This document shows, one piece after another, positions 1 to 6,200 of a DNA stretch of 8,580 nucleotides (position 1 is its first letter; each line of letters starts with the position of its first letter). The position numbers and the translations under genes are program-made. The notes beneath the pieces were generated by a model that was not told the DNA's origin, did no database searches, and saw only the letters and a program-made list of their open reading frames with translations. Source of the DNA: Thermoplasmata archaeon (GTDB lineage: Archaea > Thermoplasmatota > Thermoplasmata > Thermoplasmatales > Thermoplasmataceae); the NCBI GenBank assembly GCA_021806355.1, contig JAJZXT010000083.1:1-8580 (forward strand), read 5' to 3'.

Positions 1-100
1 TTAACGCCTGTTGGAGATTGTGTAAGACCACCCGAATACATGAAGGGGCAACGGTTGATGAAGCAGGAAGCCCACGGCTTCAGTCGTGGGAGGATGTCAC
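1..100 (+). mobile_element. IS200/IS605-type element, right end
   Basis: The tnpB 3' end contains a perfect 6-bp hairpin, CCCACG (71-76) and CGTGGG (85-90), followed by AGGATGTCAC. An 'AAGCCCACGGCTT...CGTGGGAGGATGTCA' block is a familiar right end for IS605/IS1341-like elements. These insert without target duplication or terminal inverted repeats and are cut beside a subterminal hairpin. I place the end at the TCAC (97-100) by analogy; the exact base is an inference. The left end is outside the window. Confidence 0.65.
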
Positions 101-147
101 ACGATATAATCATGCAAAAACCCCGGAAGTCGAATTCCAGAAACTAA
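1..147 (+). CDS. tnpB: TnpB (IS200/IS605 family), C-terminal end only
   Basis: This frame is open from the first base of the window to a TAA at 145-147, giving 48 residues; the 5' part lies outside the window. The segment reads LTPVGDCVRPPEY, then MKQEAHGFSRGRM. That resembles the variable C-terminal tail of archaeal and bacterial TnpB/OrfB proteins, where a 'V..CG..VRP' region follows the last zinc-ribbon cysteines and a KQEA-type tail overlaps the transposon right end. TnpB is an RNA-guided, RuvC-type nuclease that uses omega RNA from its element and helps maintain IS200/IS605 transposons. No RuvC catalytic residue is visible here, so activity cannot be judged. The last 15 or so residues (from about base 101) appear to be encoded by flanking DNA beyond the element end. 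Identification rests on the tail motif plus the right-end hairpin inside it. No tnpA is visible. Confidence 0.72.
   Translation, partial: LTPVGDCVRPPEYMKGQRLMKQEAHGFSRGRMSHDIIMQKPRKSNSRN
71..90 (+). repeat. Right-end subterminal hairpin
   Basis: A perfect inverted repeat: CCCACG, an 8-base loop GCTTCAGT, then CGTGGG. A G-T pair can extend it to 7 bp. It lies inside the tnpB reading frame, encoding part of AHGFSRG. It is likely to be both the DNA hairpin recognised by the Y1 transposase TnpA and the terminal hairpin of the omega RNA scaffold. Confidence 0.75.
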
Positions 148-192
148 AACCGCCTCGCATTATTAAATAGTGTTAACAAAGAAGTTGCGCCC

Positions 193-205
193 TTTAATCT
201 ATAAG
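193..205 (+). promoter_or_regulatory. Candidate TATA box for albA
   Basis: The AT-rich run TTTAATCTATAAG lies about 66 bases upstream of the chosen albA ATG. It would place a transcription start near 222-228 and give a leader of about 40 nt that carries the Shine-Dalgarno site. A second AT-rich run, TTATTAAATAG at 160-170, is an alternative farther upstream. The choice between the two is uncertain. Confidence 0.35.
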
Positions 206-212
206 AGGAGGG

Positions 213-235
213 TTCCTAAGCTGCATGCTAAGGAA
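213..235 (+). promoter_or_regulatory. Dyad/hairpin in the albA 5' region
   Basis: TTCCTAAGC (213-221) and GCTAAGGAA (227-235) pair at 8 of 9 positions around a 5-base centre, with one internal A-A mismatch. The dyad spans the start of transcription predicted from the 193-205 box. It could therefore be a DNA operator or a hairpin near the 5' end of the mRNA. A GAGGAGGG block (205-212) directly precedes it. The function is not known. Confidence 0.4.
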
Positions 236-254
236 ATAAGCATTTGGAAAACAT

Positions 255-259
255 GGTGA
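255..259 (+). promoter_or_regulatory. Shine-Dalgarno site deciding the albA start
   Basis: GGTGA matches the core of the archaeal Shine-Dalgarno sequence (GGAGGTGAT) and lies 5 bases before the ATG at 265. This favours that ATG over the in-frame TTG at 244 or ATG at 253, which lack equally good sites. Confidence 0.55.
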
Positions 260-264
260 ACAAT

Positions 265-537
265 ATGGCAGAAGCAAACATTATCTATGTCGGAAAGAAA
301 CCAACAATGAATTACGTGCTCGCGGTAGTAACTCAGTTCAATAATAACATTGAACAAGTGACAATTAAGGCAAGGGGAAAGGCTATAAGTAAGGCGGTAG
401 ATATTGCGGAGATTGCAAAACATAAATTCATCCAAACCGCCAACTATCATAAAATCACTCTGTCGACAGAGGTAGTCGAGGGCGAAAGAGGAGAATCAAA
501 TGTCTCTTCTATTGAGATAGTAATGACCAGAAACTAG
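265..537 (+). CDS. albA: Alba DNA/RNA-binding chromatin protein
   Basis: Alba is a small dimeric architectural protein that coats DNA and also binds RNA in archaea. From the ATG at 265 the product is 90 residues, the usual family length, starting MAEANIIYVGKKPTMNYV. The signature GKKPxMNYVLA holds the two adjacent lysines (K11, K12 here) that match the DNA-contacting and acetylatable Lys16/Lys17 of Sulfolobus Alba. IKARGKAISKAVD follows, then a C-terminal beta strand NVSSIEIVMTR. The fold fits the whole length with no extra domain. A GGTGA site 5 bases upstream supports this start; an in-frame TTG at 244 would add seven residues that do not look like family sequence. The gene is probably monocistronic: a T-run follows, and the next gene is 87 bases away with its own AT-rich box. 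The nearest upstream neighbour is a transposon end, so its promoter region sits close to an insertion. Confidence 0.96.
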   Translation: MAEANIIYVGKKPTMNYVLAVVTQFNNNIEQVTIKARGKAISKAVDIAEIAKHKFIQTANYHKITLSTEVVEGERGESNVSSIEIVMTRN

Positions 538-567
538 AATAATACTTTGAAATACAATTTTACCTCA

Positions 568-577
568 ATATTTTTTC
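568..577 (+). terminator. T-run terminator after albA
   Basis: The sequence ATATTTTTTC, with six consecutive T, begins about 30 bases after the albA stop. Archaeal RNA polymerase commonly terminates at such runs without a hairpin. It precedes the promoter of the next gene. Confidence 0.5.
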
Positions 578-582
578 CCAAT

Positions 583-594
583 ACTTAAATTAAA
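583..594 (+). promoter_or_regulatory. Candidate TATA box for the polyprenyl synthase
   Basis: ACTTAAATTAAA is centred about 36 bases before the ATG at 625. It would predict initiation near 614 and a leader of about 10 nt. No good Shine-Dalgarno sequence is seen before 625, which fits a very short leader. Confidence 0.4.
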
Positions 595-624
595 AGTTGT
601 AATCATGAGTCTGCTTGAGCTAGT

Positions 625-1605
625 ATGAAAGAGCCATTCTTAATGAATTCGGGACTCACTAAAATAGTCGAACAAATAAACAGAAGAATAAGTGAAATTC
701 TTGTAAGTGAGAGCCCAGAACTCGATGAGATGTCCAGGTACACTTCTATTGCTGGTGGAAAGAGGCTTAGGCCCCTTATGGCAATTCTCGCCTACCAGAT
801 ATCGTCAGAATATGAAGACATCCAAAAGATTTTGGATCTTGCAATAGCTTATGAATTGATCCACACCGCAAGCCTAGTCCATGATGATATCATCGATGGG
901 GCCAGCATGAGGCGTGGAAGGCCATCACTTAACTTCAAATACGGAATGGCTAATGCAATCGTTGTGGCAGATTACCTCTTCGCCGTAGCATACGGCCTTG
1001 GTTCCAGGTATGGGGCAACAATTTCCCAGATCATGGCTGTTGCAGCCACAAAACTCGCTGAGGGCCAAATAAACGAATCGATAAATCTCGGAAATTTGAA
1101 TATAACTGAGGAAAAATACTTTGAAATCATATCTGGCAAGACAGCCTATTTCTTTGGGGCTGGTGCAAAATGTGCGGCAATAGCAGCGAATGCTGATCCA
1201 AAAACGATAGATTCAATGTTTGACTTTGCTTATAATGTGGGAATGGCGTTTCAGATAACCGATGATATTCTTGACTTGATAGGTTCTGAAGAATCAATGG
1301 GAAAACCAGTATTCACAGATATAAAGCATAACGCTATCACACTCCCCATAATTTACGCTTTGTTAAGTGATGATACCAAAATGGTCAATCATCTCAGATT
1401 AGTGATGAACGGTCAAAGACAGGACAAGGAAAGCATAGATATCGCAAAGGCTTTCATCTTGAATTCTGGTGGAATAGATTATTCAGTTTCCAGGGCAAAG
1501 AAATTCATGGATAACGCTATGGCAGCGTTGAAAAACACAAGGAAAACTCCAGACCTTGAAATACTTCTGGAACTTGCTAGTTCAATCATAAGCAGGATTT
1601 CTTGA
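625..1605 (+). CDS. trans-Polyprenyl diphosphate synthase (probably long-chain)
   Basis: This enzyme condenses isopentenyl diphosphate onto an allylic diphosphate in all-trans configuration. The 326-residue product has the family hallmarks in order: GGKRLRP (44-50), the first aspartate-rich motif DDIID (87-91) followed by RRG (96-98), GKT (171-173), FQ (209-210) and the second aspartate-rich motif DDILD (213-217). The residues before the first motif read IHTASLVHDD, with small Ala82 and Ser83 at positions -5 and -4. Archaeal GGPP synthases usually have a bulky aromatic at -5, whereas hexa- to octaprenyl synthases have this small-residue form. I infer a longer product such as a menaquinone side chain (C35 in Thermoplasma), but GGPP synthase for lipids remains possible. 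The lysine usually present in 'DxxxGKxTLP' is Ala237. The start is ATG 625; Met7 (643) is an alternative. The gene looks monocistronic, with a pyrimidine-rich tract after it. Confidence 0.93.
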   Translation: MKEPFLMNSGLTKIVEQINRRISEILVSESPELDEMSRYTSIAGGKRLRPLMAILAYQISSEYEDIQKILDLAIAYELIHTASLVHDDIIDGASMRRGRPSLNFKYGMANAIVVADYLFAVAYGLGSRYGATISQIMAVAATKLAEGQINESINLGNLNITEEKYFEIISGKTAYFFGAGAKCAAIAANADPKTIDSMFDFAYNVGMAFQITDDILDLIGSEESMGKPVFTDIKHNAITLPIIYALLSDDTKMVNHLRLVMNGQRQDKESIDIAKAFILNSGGIDYSVSRAKKFMDNAMAALKNTRKTPDLEILLELASSIISRIS

Positions 1606-1635
1606 GTGCACTAAACTTGATTATTGCTCACACAA

Positions 1636-1655
1636 TTTGCTTTTCCTCCCTCTCT
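1636..1655 (+). terminator. Pyrimidine-rich tract after the polyprenyl synthase
   Basis: A nearly pure C/T stretch starts about 30 bases after the stop codon and contains TTTTCC and CCTCTCT. Pyrimidine-rich tracts like this are plausible archaeal terminators. The longest T-run is only four, so support is modest. Confidence 0.3.
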
Positions 1656-1668
1656 AACATGTAAACCG

Positions 1669-1680
1669 ATATGAATATTA
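1669..1680 (+). promoter_or_regulatory. TATA box for a leaderless ALDH transcript
   Basis: ATATGAATATTA is centred about 27 bases before the ATG at 1702. That is the distance expected if transcription starts at or within a base or two of the start codon. No Shine-Dalgarno sequence precedes the ATG, which fits leaderless translation. Confidence 0.5.
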
Positions 1681-1701
1681 GACAAGGTTTCATAATCATT
1701 A

Positions 1702-3258
1702 ATGGAAAATAAGGACACACAGAAGATTAGGAAGGAAGTTTTTCAAAAATTGGGATTGAACGAAGTTGAGAAGGGAATTTTTTCTGGTTCCTGGATAAAG
1801 GGAACTTCAGAAAAAATTATAAAATCGAAATCACCCATAGACGGAACTGATCTCAGTTCTATAAACGCGGCTTCAGAGGACAATTATAAATCTGTAGTAA
1901 AAACATCGAGGAGAGCGTATGAAGAGTGGTCAGAGGTGCCGGCACCAAAACGGGGTGAATTCATAAAGAAAGTGTCTACGGCTCTTGAGGACGCAAAGAG
2001 GGATTTAGGCTTAATCGTTTCATTGGAGGTCGGGAAGGTAATTACAGAGGGTCAGGGAGAAATACAGGAAATGATAGATGTTGGGCACTATGCCACAGGA
2101 TTATCAAGACAGCTATTCGGCCTGACAATAGCCAGTGAAAGGCCAAACCACAGAATGTTCGAGCAATGGCTCCCAGTGGGACCTGTTGGGGTAATAACTG
2201 CATTTAACTTCCCGTCTGCGGTCTGGTCATGGAATTCATTCATCGCAGCAGTTTGCGGTGATTCAGTGATCTGGAAACCTTCCAGCAAGGCGGCTCTCAC
2301 CGCAATAGCAGTCACCAAGATTGTAGCCTCTGTAATGGAAAAGGAATCAATACCTCCAATCTTCTCCACAATTTGTGGGGGAGGCGCAGAAATAGGAGAC
2401 CTGATCAGCAAGGATCAATCAATCCCCATCGTTTCCTTCACCGGTTCTGTGGCAACAGGCAGGAAAATTAGCAAAAATGTTGCAGAAAGGTTTGGAAGGT
2501 CAATTCTGGAGCTTGGCGGAAACAATGGAGTGATAATATCATCAAAGGCTGATGAAAATATTGCCATGAAAGGACTATTATTCGGCGCACTTGCAACTGC
2601 GGGGCAAAGATGCACGACAACAAGAAGGGCTATTGTAGATTCTGCAATATATAAGAGATTTGTGAGTCAGCTCAAGGATTCATATTCCAATGTAAAGATA
2701 GGGAATCCTCTTGAAAATGGAACCCTCGTTGGTCCACTTATTGACGAGGACGCAGTTAAGAAATACCAGAAAACAATAGCTGAGGCACAAAACCAGGGTG
2801 GCAAGATACTGTTTGGAGGCAACGTAATCAAAATAAAGGGGCTTGAAGGTGGATTTTATGTTGAACCAACCATAATAGAAGCAAATGGAAAGGTTAAGAT
2901 CTCAGAAGAAGAGACTTTTGCGCCAATTCTATACGTTTTCAAGTATGACACAATAGAGGAGGCTATCAGGATCCACAATTCCGTACCACAGGGGCTTTCA
3001 TCTGCAATCTTTACCAATGATATTCGCGAGGAGGAGGCTTTTCTTTGCAGCACCGGATCAGATTGCGGGATCGCAAACGTCAATACCAGTACAGCCGGAG
3101 CTGAGATAGGAGGTGCTTTCGGCGGAGAAAAGAATACTGGTGGCGGAAGGGAAAGTGGTAGTGATGCCTGGAAAGGATACATGAGAAGGCAGACAGTTTC
3201 AAAAAACTATGGAAAAACTCTTCCATTATCCCAGAACGTTGAATTCAAGCTATCCTGA
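1702..3258 (+). CDS. NAD(P)-dependent aldehyde dehydrogenase, ALDH7 (antiquitin) type
   Basis: This enzyme oxidises an aldehyde to the acid with NAD(P). The 518-residue protein shows the complete ALDH active site: Asn169 in AFNFP, Lys192 in WKPSS, the FTGS coenzyme loop (246-249), general base Glu270 in LELGGNN, catalytic Cys304 in GQRCTTTRR, and Glu404 in EETFAPI. Several stretches match the ALDH7 subgroup rather than other ALDHs: PAPKRGE (80-86), LEVGK, GEIQE (119-123), the LGGNN motif, and the C-terminal loop AGAEIGGAFGGEK followed by TGGGRESGSDAW. ALDH7 enzymes typically oxidise alpha-aminoadipate semialdehyde (piperideine-6-carboxylate) in lysine breakdown, and also act on betaine or other aldehydes. 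The substrate here is an inference, because no lysine-catabolic neighbour is visible. It does not resemble the glyceraldehyde dehydrogenase of the non-phosphorylative Entner-Doudoroff pathway. ATG 1702 is supported by a TATA box at leaderless spacing. Confidence 0.93.
   Translation: MENKDTQKIRKEVFQKLGLNEVEKGIFSGSWIKGTSEKIIKSKSPIDGTDLSSINAASEDNYKSVVKTSRRAYEEWSEVPAPKRGEFIKKVSTALEDAKRDLGLIVSLEVGKVITEGQGEIQEMIDVGHYATGLSRQLFGLTIASERPNHRMFEQWLPVGPVGVITAFNFPSAVWSWNSFIAAVCGDSVIWKPSSKAALTAIAVTKIVASVMEKESIPPIFSTICGGGAEIGDLISKDQSIPIVSFTGSVATGRKISKNVAERFGRSILELGGNNGVIISSKADENIAMKGLLFGALATAGQRCTTTRRAIVDSAIYKRFVSQLKDSYSNVKIGNPLENGTLVGPLIDEDAVKKYQKTIAEAQNQGGKILFGGNVIKIKGLEGGFYVEPTIIEANGKVKISEEETFAPILYVFKYDTIEEAIRIHNSVPQGLSSAIFTNDIREEEAFLCSTGSDCGIANVNTSTAGAEIGGAFGGEKNTGGGRESGSDAWKGYMRRQTVSKNYGKTLPLSQNVEFKLS
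3199..3218 (-). terminator. Terminator region for the S53 protease transcript
   Basis: Read on the minus strand, this stretch inside the 3' end of the ALDH gene gives T-runs of five (3217-3213) and six (3206-3201), about 45-60 bases past the protease stop. They are the first good T-runs downstream, so the protease mRNA probably ends antisense to ALDH. Confidence 0.35.
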
Positions 3259-3261
3259 ATT

Positions 3262-6200
3262 CTATTTCCATTTTTTTCGGCTGCCGTAAGTTTCTTCCAT
3301 TAATTTATCAAAGGCTTTCTTTCTTTTTATGCGCTTCTTGATCGATGAGGCTGCGGAAAATATTGCGAGTGCAATGAATGCCGCAATGGAAATGTTCAGG
3401 GCCAAAAACGAAATATTTGAATAAGAAATCTCCACGCCTTTCGAAAAGAAGTACTGGCCATCATTCAAGAACACTTCGATATAAAATACATATGATTTCC
3501 CTGGATAGATGCCATTGATCATTGTGTAAGTGGAGCCTGCACTAACTTTTAACGAAGAGTTATCTGGCGATCCAAGTTGATAGTAATGTATCTCTAAATA
3601 ATTTACCGAAGAGACATCTGTTAAGGTCCAGCCCAAGAAAAGAGTAAAAAATAGGAGGGGGATTGCCCTGTTTATAGCTATTGTCGGGTTTCCAAGGTAC
3701 GGGTTAGTATTGAGGAAAAATGATATGTCTACGTTAATGGATGTATTGGTACTGGAATTTTCTGATACGTTGTATTGTTTGTAAAATTCTGCATAATAAG
3801 AGATATTCTCGGGGCCAACAGGAACGTAAAGTAAATATCTTCCTTGAGAGTTTGTATATGAATAATCAGAATTATTGTATTTTACCAGAACATCAGGAAC
3901 GTTGAAATGGAACTTTGAATTTTTCACGATGCCGTTTATTGCTATCATTCTGCTAAGTGGGGTAAGATATACAGGGTATGTTTCGTTCATTCCGGGATAA
4001 ACATACAAAGTAGAATTGGATGATGCAAAATATTTGTGAGTTGCAGTTATAGTTATTTTTCCGGGTAAAAGTGAAAAACTCGATATGCCATTAATATCCT
4101 GCTTCACGATCCCATTGATATCGATTGAAGAATTAGCAGGGCTGGTTGAAATAATAAGGCTGACATACTCCGGCGTTAAGTTTACTGAGGTGATACTGCT
4201 GGCGTTTAAATTCGAGGAGTAATCTTTGAAGCCCTTCGTAAACAAGGAAACTGAGTTGTTTCCTTTCAAGAGATAGAATTGTGATCCATTGCCTCCCTGA
4301 AAAGTGAGGAAATTATCTAACGTAACATTGGTTTCTAGAGAGAAATTGAAATCTAAACTTGTAGCAATGTCAAGAGTAGAATTCAGGGTCTGTGGTATGA
4401 CTATATCAATGTATGTCGTAACGGTTGCTGATTTGAATGTTATATTGTACGGTCCGGGTGGACTGAAATTATATGTATTTCCCACGATCTTGTTGCCGTT
4501 TTGATAGAATGTTCCATTTCCAGAATACTGGGATAATATGCCACTTATAATGCCGTTCGTTTCATTGAGCGATAAAGTTATCTCTATACGATTTCCCATC
4601 ATATTTTTGATCGGATCAATTGAGCTATGCGTAGCCTGGCCATAGCTGAAATCCAGGATTCGAGAATTGGATGTCAAATTAACACTAGAGTAATTTTCCG
4701 CAGCTGTGTTATTTAAATACAACCCATAAAATGTTTTCTCGGCGTATGTAGTTTTTCCAGAAATCACGGGATAAGAAAAAGATACTGAGGGAAAACCATA
4801 AAGATTTCCGTATATTCCAGTTCTGCCAAGTCCAACGGCAATATATGATTCATAAAGATACTCCGGAAACAGAATGAATTTATGGAAACCAGAATTAAAA
4901 CCAGCAGTTACGAAATTTCCATTTACATTTATCCACAATTTGAGGTTTGTTGCATTGCCTATGTTATATGAATAGGAACTACTGTAATTCCCCGTTACCA
5001 ATTTGATTACAGCTTTATACTCGCCATATGATTCCTTTATGCCTGTGAAAATGCCCATGCCTGGAGCATACTGTAATGAGAGGAAACTGAAGGTAGACCC
5101 ATTATCCATGGGAACCGTTGTGCCAGACACATTCAGATAAGTAGAAACATTGAAGGAAGCCATGTCTTTTGGTGGGGCCATTATCGCTTCATATCCTCCC
5201 GGCCCTGTAAGATTCCGTATGGCCTTTACCATCCAGCCAATGTTTGGAGTACCTAAACCTGTGACGGGATTCCAGCCATAATTTGCTTTGTAGTAGCCAT
5301 TGTTGCCTGTAGAAACACTGTTGAGAGCTTTGCCATAATAATCTGTTTTTGATATCTGATATAAAAGTGGATTTATGAACCCAAGGCTCCTGCCATCAAC
5401 CTGATCCAGAATAGCAATCATTCCCGCCCACATTGGAGCGGCGATGCTCGTTCCACCAACAGTGAAGTTAAAATTATCATCAACAACAACCACGCCCGTC
5501 TGCTTATTTGCATCAAGCGAGACGTCCGGTACTCCCCTCATTGTACTGTTATATCCATAAGGGTTCTGCCATTTTGGCGCGGTAAAGACACTGCTGAAAC
5601 CACCTCCACTTCCAAAGCTATTTTGTCCTGAGCCTCCTCCCCAGGCTGTCTGCGAGAATTTACCATTCAGGGCATTGAGAGTTGTTCCTCCAACAGCGGT
5701 AACATACGGTGAAGACGCAGGAAAATTGACTGCCAGTGATTTCCCTCCATTAAATGCCCCTCTATCACCGCTGGCAGCTACAACAGAAATATTGTCAATA
5801 GCTGCCTGTTTAAACGTGTTGGAATATTGGTTTAAAAGGCCTGGAAGCATTTCATTTTCTGAAACTCCCCAACTTAATGAAATCACATTCGCCATCCTGT
5901 TCTGCACCGTCAAATTTATGGCTTCCTGCAGGTATTGGGAACTTGCATTTGGAACCAGGACCAGAAGAATATTAGCTCTTTGGGCCATTGCGTGGACCCA
6001 TTCCACATCCGTTGAAGTTTCAATGGACCAGTTAAAATTTGTCTGAATCATTGGTCCGAAGGGTTCATATATTGATACATTAGTGGGGAGCAGGTTATTT
6101 GTATGATCAAATACAGAGAGATCGTAAGCAAGGAAAGGATCACCATATGCGTCCACTATGGCAACGGTTTCTCCGGACCCCCCATATCTTGTTGAATAGT

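Larger units (their letters stand above)
1..120 (+). ncRNA. Putative omega RNA 3' end and guide position (partial)
   Basis: In IS200/IS605 elements the omega RNA overlaps the 3' part of tnpB and the right end, with a guide of roughly 16-20 nt copied from the DNA just beyond the element. Here the terminal scaffold hairpin would be 71-90. The guide would begin near 101 with ACGATATAATCATGC. This is established biology applied by position. The 5' end of the RNA lies outside the window, and I see no direct evidence of transcription. Confidence 0.4.

Noticed and set aside
605..628. Eight-codon mini-ORF (ATG to TGA) whose stop overlaps the polyprenyl synthase ATG
   Set aside because: It has no Shine-Dalgarno site, and the likely transcription start (about 614) falls after its ATG. 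Such short ORFs arise often by chance.
4469..4551. INGIVK repeated twice in the protease stalk as a possible tandem repeat (residues about 839-844 and 899-904)
   Set aside because: The flanking sequences differ and belong to two different beta-domain types (PEGA-like and carboxypeptidase-regulatory-like). It looks coincidental, and the range given is only approximate.
5675..6046. Plus-strand 123-codon ORF inside the protease
   Set aside because: It lies opposite the catalytic domain, whose conserved residues fix the real frame. It has no promoter or family signal.
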